From Tianweitania sp. UT-5YL-CI-8 (lineage in GTDB: Bacteria > Pseudomonadota > Alphaproteobacteria > Rhizobiales > Rhizobiaceae): DNA of 64,000 nucleotides. The notes beneath the pieces are model-generated. The model was not told the DNA's origin, searched no databases, and worked only from the letters and a program-made list of their open reading frames with translations. The stretch spans positions 1 to 64,000 of the forward strand of contig NZ_JASCRR010000015.1 in assembly GCF_030010215.1 (NCBI RefSeq), read 5' to 3'. Position 1 is the first letter of the stretch. The number at the start of each line of letters is the position of its first letter. The position numbers were made by a program, and so were the translations under genes. Positions 25,575-34,711 of this stretch are shown one piece after another.

Positions 25575-27688
25575 GCCAGACCGCCGGGAAAACCATTTCT
25601 CTCGAAAGGCATGGCCCTGTTCTTATCGCCATCGTCGACAATCCGCCAGTCAATGCTCTATCGCATTCGGTGCGCGCGGGTCTTGTGGATGCCGTCACTG
25701 AATTTGAAAACGATGGCCATGTGAAAGCCTTAGCGATATTTTGCGTCGGCCGAACGTTCATCGCCGGAGCAGATATCCGCGAATTCAATAAGCCTTTGCA
25801 GGAACCACGGCTTGGAACGCTGATCGAACGGCTGGACGCATGTGCCAAGCCTATCATTGCCGCAATCCATGGAACAGCCCTCGGTGGCGGTTTGGAAGTT
25901 GCGCTGGCATGCAGCTACCGCATCAGCCTGGACAGCGCTCGCTTCGGCCTGCCGGAGGTGAAGCTCGGTCTGCTACCGGGGTCCGGCGGCACCGTACGTT
26001 TGCCGCGCCTCATCGGAGTTGAGAACGCACTAACGATGATCAGCGAGGGTGGCCAGATCGCAGCGGGCAGTGCACGCGAGAAAGGACTTGTCGATAAGGT
26101 GGTTGCCGGTGACCTCAAAGCCGAGGCCATCGCCTTCGCGAACGAGATTATTGCCAATGGGGGACGGGTGCGCCGGACGAGCGACCTACCGGTACCAAGC
26201 TTCGACACAGAACTTCTGGCTACAAAACGGTCGGAACTGGCAAAGAAATTTCGAGGCTTCACGGCGCCGCAAATGGCGGTGGATCTTATTGAGATGATGA
26301 CGAGAACGCCATTCAGCGAGGCCGCGGAGGAAGAATATCGGGTCTGCAAAGAGTTGATCGGCTCCGATCAGTCAAAGGCGTTGCGCCATCTTTTTGCTGC
26401 CGAACGCGAGGCATTGAAAATCAGTGACGTGCCGGCAGACGTCAAGGGACGTTCGGTCGAAAAAGTCGCCGTGATCGGTCCTGGCGTCATGGGGCGCGGC
26501 ATAACGATCACGCTCCTCAATGCCGGGCTTCCTGTCGTGCTTGTCGGAAAATCCGACGCATCGCTGGAGAAAGCGCTGGGCGCAATCAGGAAGGCCCTGG
26601 AAGGCAACGTCAAACGAGGCGCGATCACCGCTAACGAACTGATTCTCAGGATGGATTTGCTGACGGTGACCACAGCCTATGAAAGCCTTCATGACGTCGA
26701 CCTCGTAATCGAAGCGGTCACGGAGGATTTAGAGGTTAAGCGCTCGGTTTTTTCCCAGCTCGACATGGTGCTCGGCAAACAAGCCATCATCGCTACCAAT
26801 ACGTCGTTTCTGGATATCGACGCGCTCGCCGCATCCGTCGTAAGGCCCGAGAACTTTGCCGGGATGCATTTCTTCAACCCAGCCAACATCATGAAGCTGC
26901 TGGAGAATGTAAGATCCAGCCGCTCCGCGCCGGACGTGTTGGCAACGACTATGGCTCTGGGCAAACGGCTAGGCAAAGTGCCTGTGATGGTCGGGAGATC
27001 GGAAGGTTTTGTTGCCAACCGCATGTTGTCTAAGCGCTCGCGAGAGGCGCAGTTTCTGCTTGAGGAAGGAGCCGCACCGCAGCAAGTCGATAAGGTGCTG
27101 ACGGGGTTCGGCTTTCCCATAGGCCCGTTCGCCTTGGCCGATCTTGCCGGTATGGACGTGATGGCCGCGGCGCGGGCGGCACGACTTGCCCGAATGACAC
27201 CACGCGAGCAGCGTTGTGACATCGTGGACAAGCTCGCGGCAGCAGGGCGGCTTGGCCAAAAAACGGGTGCTGGCTACTATCTCTATGGAGAAGACCGAAA
27301 GCCGAAACAGGATCCGGCGGTCGGTGAACTTTTAGCGACTCATCGCGCCGAACGTGGCTTTCCGCAACGCGAAATCAGCGATCAGGAAATCCTGGAGCGC
27401 TGCCTTTACGCGATGATCAACGAAGGTGCCAAAATAATTGAAGAAGGCGCCGCGGCTCGGGCTAGCGACATAGACGTCATCTGGACGAGCGGCTTCGGCT
27501 GGCCAACCTATCTCGGCGGACCGATGTTCTATGCCGATCAGATCGGCCTGCCAAAGATCAAGCAAGCATTGGAACAGTACAGCACTCTCGTTGGAGAAGA
27601 GTATTTCAAACCAGCTGGCCTTATCGAGCAGCTTGTCGCCGAAGGGCGTGGTTTTCACGCTAGTCCACCCTTCCCACCTTTAAAGTGA
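25571..27688 (+). CDS. Bifunctional enoyl-CoA hydratase / 3-hydroxyacyl-CoA dehydrogenase (705 aa)
   Basis: The N-terminal crotonase domain (residues about 1-190: GADIREF, GTALGGGLEVALACSYRI, LPEVKLGLLPGSGGT, both hydratase Glu residues present) is joined to a 3-hydroxyacyl-CoA dehydrogenase (VAVIGPGVMGRGI from about 297, NTSFLDI, GMHFFNPA with the catalytic His, EGFVANRML). The C-terminal helical repeat contains YLGGPMFYAD. This layout is that of peroxisomal-type bifunctional enzyme and FadB-like proteins. It would carry out two successive beta-oxidation steps on the dioate left after ring opening. A thiolase is not in this operon but two are present elsewhere. Confidence 0.87.
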   Translation: MSQTAGKTISLERHGPVLIAIVDNPPVNALSHSVRAGLVDAVTEFENDGHVKALAIFCVGRTFIAGADIREFNKPLQEPRLGTLIERLDACAKPIIAAIHGTALGGGLEVALACSYRISLDSARFGLPEVKLGLLPGSGGTVRLPRLIGVENALTMISEGGQIAAGSAREKGLVDKVVAGDLKAEAIAFANEIIANGGRVRRTSDLPVPSFDTELLATKRSELAKKFRGFTAPQMAVDLIEMMTRTPFSEAAEEEYRVCKELIGSDQSKALRHLFAAEREALKISDVPADVKGRSVEKVAVIGPGVMGRGITITLLNAGLPVVLVGKSDASLEKALGAIRKALEGNVKRGAITANELILRMDLLTVTTAYESLHDVDLVIEAVTEDLEVKRSVFSQLDMVLGKQAIIATNTSFLDIDALAASVVRPENFAGMHFFNPANIMKLLENVRSSRSAPDVLATTMALGKRLGKVPVMVGRSEGFVANRMLSKRSREAQFLLEEGAAPQQVDKVLTGFGFPIGPFALADLAGMDVMAAARAARLARMTPREQRCDIVDKLAAAGRLGQKTGAGYYLYGEDRKPKQDPAVGELLATHRAERGFPQREISDQEILERCLYAMINEGAKIIEEGAAARASDIDVIWTSGFGWPTYLGGPMFYADQIGLPKIKQALEQYSTLVGEEYFKPAGLIEQLVAEGRGFHASPPFPPLK

Positions 27689-27704
27689 ATATGGATATCT
27701 AACC

Positions 27705-28583
27705 ATGACTAAGGAAATGAACCTGAAGTCCGTTGTCGCTGAACTGCGAGACGGTATGACGATCGGAATTGGAGGATGGGGTCCGCGTCGGAAGCCCATG
27801 TCCCTCATTCGCGAAATCCTACGCTCGGATTTGAAGGACCTGACGCTGGTGGCCTATGGCGGACCGGAAATCGGCATGCTTTGTGCTGCGGGCAAGGTCA
27901 AGAAGCTGATCTACGGTTTCGTCTCGCTGGATGTGATCCCGATCGAGCCGTATTTTCGGAAGGCGCGTGAGGCCGGCACCGTGGACGTGGTCGAACTTGA
28001 TGAAGGCCTGCTTCTGATCGGCCTGCGAGCTGCGGGCCACAATGTGCCGTTTCTGCCCACGCGCGTCGGCTTGGGTTCGGCCGTCATGACCAACAACCCA
28101 GATTTCAAGACCGTCACGTCTCCTTATGACGACGGTGAAGTTCTGTTGGCAATGCCGGCTCTTAAGCTGGATGTGGCTCTCATCCACGTCAATAAGGCCG
28201 ACCGCAATGGCAACACTCTCACTTTTGGTCCCGATCCCTACTTCGATGATCTATTCGCCCGCGCGGCAGGCACGGTCTATGTGACGACGGAGGAATTGCT
28301 CGACAGTATTGCATCGGAAAACCCAGAGGATTTGAAGGCCAATCTGTTCGAGCCTTACTATGTCAAGGGCGTGGTTAGCGCGCCACTCGGCGCGCATCCC
28401 ACTGCATCTCATTACGGTTACGGGTGGGACTTGCCTCACCTGAAGGCCTATTCTGCTTCAGCAGGTGAGGAGAGTGGCTGGTCGGCCTACTTCGATAAAC
28501 ACATTGCCGGGGGTGAAGACGGCTATATCGCCAGCGTTGGCGGCGAAGGCCAGATCCGCGCGTTGCCCCTGCCCACTTTCTGA
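27705..28583 (+). CDS. ipdA: IpdA-like subunit of the ring-C-cleaving CoA-transferase-fold hydrolase (292 aa)
   Basis: This matches mycobacterial IpdA (Rv3551) closely in memory: MTIGIGGWGPRRKPMSLIRE, TLVAYGGPEIGMLC, KKLIYGFVSLD, LPFLPTR-like FLPTRVGLGS, DPYFDDLF and a similar length (292). IpdAB has a class I CoA-transferase fold but hydrolyses a C-C bond in COCHEA-CoA, opening the last steroid ring. Glu100 in ELDEGLL sits where I expect the catalytic Glu of IpdA. It is encoded directly ahead of ipdB. The rightward operon links it with fadB and the acyl-CoA dehydrogenase/kinase pair. Confidence 0.88.
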   Translation: MTKEMNLKSVVAELRDGMTIGIGGWGPRRKPMSLIREILRSDLKDLTLVAYGGPEIGMLCAAGKVKKLIYGFVSLDVIPIEPYFRKAREAGTVDVVELDEGLLLIGLRAAGHNVPFLPTRVGLGSAVMTNNPDFKTVTSPYDDGEVLLAMPALKLDVALIHVNKADRNGNTLTFGPDPYFDDLFARAAGTVYVTTEELLDSIASENPEDLKANLFEPYYVKGVVSAPLGAHPTASHYGYGWDLPHLKAYSASAGEESGWSAYFDKHIAGGEDGYIASVGGEGQIRALPLPTF

Positions 28584-28594
28584 TCGGATTCATC

Positions 28595-29395
28595 ATGACT
28601 ACTGCCCAGGATTTCACACTCGCCGAACTGATTATCGTCGCGGCCGCCGAAGCGTGGCGGGGCGACGGAGAATTGCTTGCCACCGGAATTGGACCCTTGC
28701 CCCGCATCGCAGCCAGTCTTGCCAAGCTGACATTCGAGCCCGGCCTGCAGATGACTGATGGCGAGGCCTTCCTGGTGGAAGAGCCTGTGCCGGTGGGGCC
28801 GCGCGGGGAATACAAGCCGAAATATAGCGGTTGGATGCCCTACAGTCGCGTGTTCGACAGTGTCTGGTCGGGACGCCGCCATGCTATGGTGACGCCCGTT
28901 CAAGTCGACCGACACGGTCAGGCAAATATTTCTGCCCTCGGCCCGGACTTTAAGAAGCCGAAAGTTCAGATGCTTGGCGTCCGCGGCTTTCCGGGCAACA
29001 GCATCTCGCACAAGAACTCCATGTTCCTGCCCAACCACAGTAAGCGCACTTTCGTTGAGGGTAACGTAGACGTCGTGGCAGCCGTGGGCTTCAAGAGAGA
29101 TTGGCCGCAGGGTGCTTTGCCCAACGGGGTTGAGATCGGCGTGATCGTTACAGATCTTTGTGTTTTCGACTTTAACGGCCCCGATCATGCTGCGCAGGTG
29201 TTCTCGCTACATCCCGGCGTAACCTTTGAGCAGGTTCAAGACGCAACTGGCTTCCCGCTGGCGCGCGCAGAAGCCATGAAGACGACCGAGGCTCCGACGG
29301 AAGAGCAACTCGCGATTATTCAAAGGCTTGATCCGCACAATGTTCGGGGAAGCGTTCTGAAGGGCAATCCGCCTGGTATTCGTGCCGCCGCTTGA
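28595..29395 (+). CDS. ipdB: IpdB-like subunit of the ring-C-cleaving hydrolase (266 aa)
   Basis: This is the beta subunit of the CoA-transferase fold, matching mycobacterial IpdB (Rv3552): ELIIVAAAEAWRGDGE, MTDGEAFLVEE, GWMPYSRVF, GRRHAMVTPVQVDRHGQANISALGP, VRGFPGNSISHKNS, GVFDF-like CVFDFNGPDHAAQVFSLHPGVT. The Glu that forms the thioester adduct in true CoA-transferases is not apparent, as expected for IpdB. It is about 16 residues longer than the mycobacterial form. It starts 11 bp behind ipdA, and a GC-rich stem-loop follows its stop. Confidence 0.88.
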   Translation: MTTAQDFTLAELIIVAAAEAWRGDGELLATGIGPLPRIAASLAKLTFEPGLQMTDGEAFLVEEPVPVGPRGEYKPKYSGWMPYSRVFDSVWSGRRHAMVTPVQVDRHGQANISALGPDFKKPKVQMLGVRGFPGNSISHKNSMFLPNHSKRTFVEGNVDVVAAVGFKRDWPQGALPNGVEIGVIVTDLCVFDFNGPDHAAQVFSLHPGVTFEQVQDATGFPLARAEAMKTTEAPTEEQLAIIQRLDPHNVRGSVLKGNPPGIRAAA

Positions 29396-29402
29396 AAAGG
29401 GC

Positions 29403-29420
29403 GGGCGGCCCGCGCCGCCC
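29403..29420 (+). terminator. GC-rich stem-loop after ipdB
   Basis: A perfect 7-bp stem, GGGCGGC / GCCGCCC, with loop CCGC lies seven bases after the ipdB stop. No T run follows, so it is probably an intra-operon attenuator or RNA-end protector that separates ipdAB from the following dehydrogenase/kinase genes. Confidence 0.45.
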
Positions 29421-29449
29421 TCTCCCAACTCCAACTTGGTTGATCGATT

Positions 29450-30658
29450 ATGGACTTCGAATACAGTCAGAAGACAAAAGATATTCTTGTGCGTCTTAAG
29501 GCGTTCATGGATGAGCATGTCTATTCCAATGAAGCCCTGTATCATCAACAGGTTCATGCCAGCCGATGGGGCAACCCGCCTATTGTCGACGAGTTAAAGA
29601 CGAAAGCGCGTGACGCTGGCCTTTGGAACTTGTTCCTGCCGGACTCTGAACATGGCGCCGGTCTCAGCAATGTCGAGTATGCGCCGCTGTGCGAAGTCAT
29701 GGGCCGGGTCCATTTTTCACCACAACTGTTTAACTGCGCTGCTCCGGATACAGGGAACATCGAGACCATTGAACGTTACGGCACGGAACAGCAAAAGGCG
29801 CGATGGCTCCCCGGCATGTTGGACGGCTCCGTTCGCTCGGCCTTCGCCATGACGGAACCCGATGTGGCCTCCAGCGATGCCACCAACATACAAAGTTCGA
29901 TCGTCCGCGACGGTCACGACTACGTCATCAACGGTCGCAAATGGTGGATTTCAGGTGTTGGCGATCCCCGTTGCGAGCTGATGATCTTTATGGGAAAGAC
30001 CGATCCATCCGCGGCCAAGCACAAACAGCAGTCAATGATCTTGGTGCCGGTGAATACACCAGGAGTAAAGGTCATTCGTCCCATGACCGTCTTTGGATAT
30101 GACGACGCCCCGCATGGGCACATGGAAATCAAATTTGAAAATGTCCGCGTGCCGGCGTCTAACATGCTGCTTGGCGAAGGACGCGGCTTCGAAATCGCAC
30201 AAGGTCGCCTTGGCCCGGGACGTATCCACCATTGCATGCGTATGATCGGATTGGCCGAGCGGTGCCTTGAGCTTATGTGCCGTCGTGTCAACAAGCGTGT
30301 CGCTTTCGGCAAACCCATCGGCGAACAGACTGTGACTTTGGAGCGTATCGCTGAATCGCGCATCCTCATCGACCAAGCTCGACTTCTGACGTTGAAGGCC
30401 GCTTACATGATGGACACGGTCGGCAACAAAAACGCGCGCGCCGAGATCGCGATGATCAAAGTCGCCGCTCCCAACATGGCCTGCAAAGTCATCGACTGGG
30501 CGATCCAGGCCCATGGCGCAGCAGGTGTGTCTCAAGACTTCGTTCTCGCCAACTATTATGCACACGCGCGCAAGATTCGGTTCGCAGACGGACCCGACGA
30601 AGTGCACCGCAACCAGATAGGTCGCCTAGAACTCAGCAAATACAGCGAGGTTGCCTAA
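29450..30658 (+). CDS. ACAD10/11- and LvaC-type acyl-CoA dehydrogenase-fold enzyme (402 aa)
   Basis: This acyl-CoA dehydrogenase-fold protein has [27 protein letters not shown], the [11 protein letters not shown] strand and a C-terminus [20 protein letters not shown]. These motifs are those of ACAD10/11 and LvaC proteins and not of classical dehydrogenases. In levulinate catabolism LvaC removes phosphate from a 4-phosphoacyl-CoA to give an enoyl-CoA. The next gene, four bases away, is an APH-type kinase, exactly the partner required. In animals the two are fused in one polypeptide. A 4-hydroxyacyl-CoA substrate arising from the steroid ring fragments is inferred. Confidence 0.82.
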   Translation: MDFEYSQKTKDILVRLKAFMDEHVYSNEALYHQQVHASRWGNPPIVDELKTKARDAGLWNLFLPDSEHGAGLSNVEYAPLCEVMGRVHFSPQLFNCAAPDTGNIETIERYGTEQQKARWLPGMLDGSVRSAFAMTEPDVASSDATNIQSSIVRDGHDYVINGRKWWISGVGDPRCELMIFMGKTDPSAAKHKQQSMILVPVNTPGVKVIRPMTVFGYDDAPHGHMEIKFENVRVPASNMLLGEGRGFEIAQGRLGPGRIHHCMRMIGLAERCLELMCRRVNKRVAFGKPIGEQTVTLERIAESRILIDQARLLTLKAAYMMDTVGNKNARAEIAMIKVAAPNMACKVIDWAIQAHGAAGVSQDFVLANYYAHARKIRFADGPDEVHRNQIGRLELSKYSEVA

Positions 30659-30661
30659 GCG

Positions 30662-31732
30662 ATGGACGCAAGTCGTTTCGTCGGCACCGAACCGCTGCCG
30701 GCGGGCAGCCGCTTAAATCCGGAAGCGCTTCAGCGCTACCTTGAGGAGCGTCTTGAAGGGTGCCGGGGCGAAATGACGATCGAACGGTTTCGTGGCGGGC
30801 AATCCAACCCCACGATGGTGCTCTCCTTCGACGGGCGGCGCCGTCTAGTTCTTCGCAAGAAGCCGGACGGTAAGTTGTTGCCGTCGGCGCATGCCGTCGA
30901 TCGGGAGTATCGTGTTATTTCCGCGCTGCACCACTCGGCGGTTCCTGTCGCCAAGGCGCGTTTGCTGTGCGAGGACGACGAGATTGCCGGCGCAATGTTC
31001 TACATTATGGATTACGTAGAGGGCCGTTCGTTCTGGGACCCGACTTTGCCTAACATGACACCGTCCGAACGGAACGCGATTTATGCCGAGATGAACCGCA
31101 TCATCGTTACGCTGCACGGTATCGACTACACCCAGGCTGGACTGGAGAATTTTGGAAAGCCGGGCGACTATGTGTCTCGTCAGGTCGCACGTTGGACAAA
31201 ACAGTACCGCGCATCGGAGACCGAAACCATCGAGGCGATGGACCAACTGATTGAATGGCTCCCTCAACATGTGCCGACACAACAGCGCACATCGCTCATT
31301 CACGGTGATTTCCGCATAGACAATATGATCTTCCACCCGACTGATCCCAGTGTGCTTGCGGTCGTCGATTGGGAATTGTCGACACTCGGCGATCCGATGG
31401 CGGATTTTGCCTACCACATGCTGACATGGCACTTTCCTCAGCAACCGTATCGCGGACTTTCCGGTGTCGACCTCGGCGCACTTGGCATTCCCGACGAGCG
31501 CGCATATCGAGATATGTATCTGGCCCGCACTGGACAACCCAATATAAGCGATCAGGACTGGTACGCTTATCTCGCTTATTGCCTGTTCCGAGTGGCGGGC
31601 ATTCGGCAGGGTATTATGAAGCGCGTTGTTGAAGGCACCGCTTCCAGCCCCCACGCCCGAGAGGCTGGAGCGCTTGCCAGACCGGTCGCGGATCTAGGCT
31701 GGTATTATGCCGAAACGGCAATGAAACTTTAG
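30662..31732 (+). CDS. APH-type kinase, LvaA/ACAD10-11 kinase-domain homologue (356 aa)
   Basis: This protein kinase-like (aminoglycoside phosphotransferase) fold has Lys in LVLRKKPDGK, catalytic loop IHGDFRIDNMIF with Asp and Asn, and metal-binding Asp in VVDWELSTLGDP. The family member LvaA phosphorylates the 4-hydroxyl of a hydroxyacyl-CoA, and ACAD11 carries this domain at its N-terminus. Antibiotic resistance is not suggested. It lies between the LvaC-type gene and an SDR, reproducing the LvaA-LvaC-LvaD set. The small LvaB protein that accompanies LvaA in Pseudomonas putida is not seen here. Confidence 0.82.
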   Translation: MDASRFVGTEPLPAGSRLNPEALQRYLEERLEGCRGEMTIERFRGGQSNPTMVLSFDGRRRLVLRKKPDGKLLPSAHAVDREYRVISALHHSAVPVAKARLLCEDDEIAGAMFYIMDYVEGRSFWDPTLPNMTPSERNAIYAEMNRIIVTLHGIDYTQAGLENFGKPGDYVSRQVARWTKQYRASETETIEAMDQLIEWLPQHVPTQQRTSLIHGDFRIDNMIFHPTDPSVLAVVDWELSTLGDPMADFAYHMLTWHFPQQPYRGLSGVDLGALGIPDERAYRDMYLARTGQPNISDQDWYAYLAYCLFRVAGIRQGIMKRVVEGTASSPHAREAGALARPVADLGWYYAETAMKL

Positions 31733-31745
31733 AGGGTCGAGCATC

Positions 31746-32531
31746 ATGGCGGACGCGGACAAGCACTTCCAGTTTCCACGACAAGACTGCGCCTTGGTCA
31801 TAGGCGGCTCAGGCGGAGTGGGCTCGGAGATCTGCCGTGTCCTGGCGCGCGACGGCTGCGACGTTGCACTCACCTATTTCAGCAACGAAGCTAAGGCCTT
31901 AGCAGCTGCAGATGCAGTTCGTGGCGAAGGACGTAACGCCTCGACCCACCAAATCAACATCGAAAATTCGGAGGCCGTGCTTCAGCTGATAGAGACTGTA
32001 GCCAAAACATATGGCGGCCTGCACACGTTGGTCTATGCCGCCGGCCCGCTTGTTCCTCTGATCCATTTGAGCAAGGTCGAACCGGCATTGATGAAGAAGC
32101 ATTTGCTGCAGGATACGTTCGGTTTTTACAATGTTGTTCACTACGCTATTCCGCATTTGCGCGCGAGCCGAGGCTCCATTGTCGCGGTGCAAAGTTCGGC
32201 ACAGTTCCGATATGCTTCAGCTGACGGCTTGTCGGTCGTTCCGAAATCCGGCGTTAACGGAATCATGAAGGCAATAGCCAAGGAAGAAGGACGCTACGGC
32301 ATTCGAGCAAATGGTGTCGCACTCGGCATCATCGACGCTGGCTCGCATCCAGAACTGATGAAGCAGGGTTTCATCGACGAAGCATACATCACCGCCGCCG
32401 CCAAGAATGTGCCACTCAAGGTGTGGGGCAAACCCATCGACGTCGCCGAAGCCGTCAGCTTTCTAGCATCCAGCCGCGCAGCTTTTGTTAGCGGGCAGGT
32501 GATCAATGTCGACGGAGGCTATCATCTGTAG
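31746..32531 (+). CDS. SDR-fold protein lacking the catalytic Tyr (261 aa)
   Basis: The N-terminal glycine motif is GGSGGVGSE, and the C-terminus FVSGQVINVDGGYHL is typical of SDRs. The active-site strand, however, reads AVQSSAQFRYASADGLSVVPKSG: Lys is present, but Ser stands four residues before it instead of Tyr. A displaced Tyr lies 11 residues before the Lys. It follows the kinase gene and may play the LvaD role (4-oxo to 4-hydroxyacyl-CoA), in which case another residue must donate the proton. The last 26 bp overlap the GMC oxidoreductase gene. Confidence 0.72.
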   Translation: MADADKHFQFPRQDCALVIGGSGGVGSEICRVLARDGCDVALTYFSNEAKALAAADAVRGEGRNASTHQINIENSEAVLQLIETVAKTYGGLHTLVYAAGPLVPLIHLSKVEPALMKKHLLQDTFGFYNVVHYAIPHLRASRGSIVAVQSSAQFRYASADGLSVVPKSGVNGIMKAIAKEEGRYGIRANGVALGIIDAGSHPELMKQGFIDEAYITAAAKNVPLKVWGKPIDVAEAVSFLASSRAAFVSGQVINVDGGYHL

Positions 32532-34137
32532 CGCCGCAGCGGCTGATGAACAGACATTCGATTATATCATCGTCGGTGCTGGATCGGCCGGCTGCGTTCT
32601 TGCCAACCGTTTGACTGAAGATTCTTCGGTGTCTGTTTTGTTACTGGAAGCCGGACCAGGGTCCTTCCATCCTCTGGTCAACATGCCACGCGGCTGGGTC
32701 AAACTTACAGCACATCCAAACAGAGCCTGGAGCTTTCCTGTACAGCGAGAGAATGGGCGACCGAATGATGAGCGCTGGGTGCGCGGGCGGGGACTTGGCG
32801 GATCCAGTTCGATCAATGGCATGGTCTATTGCCACGGCGCGAGCCAGGACTACGACAGTTGGAAGAACTTCGGCATCGACGGCTGGACGTCCTCTGACTT
32901 TGCACAAGCTTTCGAGGAGATTGAACAGCGCTCGGATGGCGGCGGCCCTCTGCAGACCAGCATTAGGCCCCTCGTGGAGCCGTTGCGGACCGCAGTTCTG
33001 CAAGCCGGGTTGTCTCTTGGCCTACCGGTCAGCGACAGAATCTATGGCGCCGACAGGGAACAGGTTGGCACCTATTCCCATAGCGTCGGCACCAATGGTC
33101 GCAGGTCTAGCGCCGCACGAACATTTCTGCACCCCGTTCTCCGCCGCCCTAACCTGAAGGTCCAGGCAGATGCACGCGCATCGCGGATTTTGATTGACAG
33201 CGGGCGCGCCAAGGGGGTCGAATATCGGCACGGTGGGCGGGACTGTATCGCCCGTTCCTCCCTGGAAGTCATCGTCAGTTGCGGTGCTATACAGTCTCCC
33301 CAACTTCTTCAGGTGTCGGGAATAGGCCCAGCGGACATGCTGTCCCGCGCAGGCATTCGTCCGATCATAAACCTTTCGGGGGTTGGCGAAAATCTGGCCG
33401 AACATCTCGTCATTGCGCTTCCGCACCGCTTGAAGGGTATCGGGGGCCACAACAGTCGGCTACGAGGCCTGCGGCTTGTGGCAGAAGTGGCCAGATACTA
33501 CCTTACCGGGACGGGGCTTATGAGCTTTGGGGCATCCGAGATGGGCGCCTTTGTTCGCTCGAATCCTGATGTACCCTACCCCGACATCCAGCTCTCGCTC
33601 TCGCCATACACTTTCCAGCGAGGGTTACTGCAGGGCCGGCTTCAGCTTGAAAAGGAACCTGGCTTGTCAATCATTGGCTACGCGTTGCGACCTGAAAGCC
33701 GTGGAACGATCTCTGTGACGGGACCGGATATTAATCTGCCACCGCGCATCGTACCACGCTGGCTGAGTACGGATGCTGACGAACGAACCGCAGTGTCCAT
33801 GATCCTGGCAATGCGTAGCTTCGTGGCTCAGCCCTCATTAAGTCGCTACATTGAAAGGGAGATTTGGCCTGGGCCCGATGTGAAAACCGACGAGGCAGTG
33901 CTGACGGCGTTCAGAGGCAGCTTTGTTTCGGGACTGCACGCGGTGGGCACCTGCAGGATGGGAAGCGACGCCGGCGCTGTCTTGGACGACCGTCTGCGAG
34001 TACGAGGTGTTGATGGGCTGCGAGTGGTGGACGCCTCTGCGATTCCTTCTCCGATTTCCAGCAACACGAATGGCCCGGTGATGGCGTTGGCTTGGCTGGC
34101 GGCGGAAAAAATCATGGCAGACCGCCTGGCTGCCTAA
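32506..34137 (+). CDS. GMC-family FAD oxidoreductase (543 aa)
   Basis: This is a choline-dehydrogenase/alcohol-oxidase-type flavoprotein: FAD motif IIVGAGSAGCVLANRL with GAGSAG at residues 24-29, GLGGSSSINGMVY, ISCGAIQSPQLLQ-like VSCGAIQSPQLLQVSGIGP, and the C-terminal active-site block HAVGTCRMGSD plus SNTNGPVMALAWLAAEK. It would oxidise a primary or secondary alcohol with an electron acceptor other than NAD. The start lies 26 bp inside the SDR gene, after AGGTGA. The first 14 residues are extra compared with relatives. It is the last gene of the ipdAB operon and ends 13 bp from a convergent operon. Confidence 0.83.
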   Translation: MSTEAIICSAAAADEQTFDYIIVGAGSAGCVLANRLTEDSSVSVLLLEAGPGSFHPLVNMPRGWVKLTAHPNRAWSFPVQRENGRPNDERWVRGRGLGGSSSINGMVYCHGASQDYDSWKNFGIDGWTSSDFAQAFEEIEQRSDGGGPLQTSIRPLVEPLRTAVLQAGLSLGLPVSDRIYGADREQVGTYSHSVGTNGRRSSAARTFLHPVLRRPNLKVQADARASRILIDSGRAKGVEYRHGGRDCIARSSLEVIVSCGAIQSPQLLQVSGIGPADMLSRAGIRPIINLSGVGENLAEHLVIALPHRLKGIGGHNSRLRGLRLVAEVARYYLTGTGLMSFGASEMGAFVRSNPDVPYPDIQLSLSPYTFQRGLLQGRLQLEKEPGLSIIGYALRPESRGTISVTGPDINLPPRIVPRWLSTDADERTAVSMILAMRSFVAQPSLSRYIEREIWPGPDVKTDEAVLTAFRGSFVSGLHAVGTCRMGSDAGAVLDDRLRVRGVDGLRVVDASAIPSPISSNTNGPVMALAWLAAEKIMADRLAA

Positions 34138-34150
34138 GGCGCAGTTCTGA

Positions 34151-34711
34151 TTAGATGGCTTGATGCCTAAACGAGCGCATGAAGTGTACCATGGCACTGC
34201 CACTTTCCCGATAACACACGTGTTCGACAAGGCCGGTCAGGATGATGTGGTCACCCCCGGGAAAGCGTCCTGCCACGCTACATTCAAAATTCACCATCGC
34301 ATCATCAAGTTGCGGCATGCCAAAGGGCCCAGACCGAAATCGTCCCATTTCGAATTTGTCGCCACCGCGGGTAGCGAAACGCATGGCATGATCGCGATGT
34401 TCTGGTCGAAGTACACTTATTGCAAAACGCTTCGCTTCAGAAAATGCCGTAAAACACTGCGCTGACACGTTGAGGCACAGCAGGACCATTGGAGGATCGA
34501 GCGAAAGCGGAGTAAACGCACTGGCAGTGAAGCCATGGCGCGCCCCCGATGCATCGACTGTCGCCGCGATCACGACCCCGCTGGGAAACAGCGAAAATGC
34601 GCGTTTCATGGTGTCCGGTGTCGGAACACCCGAACGTACGTTCATTTCGTTGTCAACGGTTGCGTGGGATACTGGAGCGATCTCCATACCGGACCTCGGA
34701 TGAGTATTCAT
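34151..34711 (-). CDS. Flavin reductase, FMN-reductase-like family (186 aa)
   Basis: The flavin-reductase domain opens FSLFPSGVVIAATVDASGARHGFTASAFTPLSLDPPMVLLCLN, the flavin-binding strand set of NtaB/HpaC-type enzymes. It continues with GGDHIILTGLVE, a conserved His strand. These enzymes deliver reduced FMN to two-component monooxygenases. The ATG overlaps the stop of the monooxygenase gene (ATGA) with GGAGG ahead, so the two proteins are made together. Confidence 0.85.
   Translation of the reverse strand: MNTHPRSGMEIAPVSHATVDNEMNVRSGVPTPDTMKRAFSLFPSGVVIAATVDASGARHGFTASAFTPLSLDPPMVLLCLNVSAQCFTAFSEAKRFAISVLRPEHRDHAMRFATRGGDKFEMGRFRSGPFGMPQLDDAMVNFECSVAGRFPGGDHIILTGLVEHVCYRESGSAMVHFMRSFRHQAI

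Noticed and set aside
30845-31654. 269-codon open frame on the minus strand
   Set aside because: It is antisense to the kinase gene, whose catalytic motifs are intact.
30662-31732. APH-type gene as antibiotic resistance
   Set aside because: The flanking LvaC-type dehydrogenase and the position in a catabolic operon fit an acyl-CoA kinase much better.
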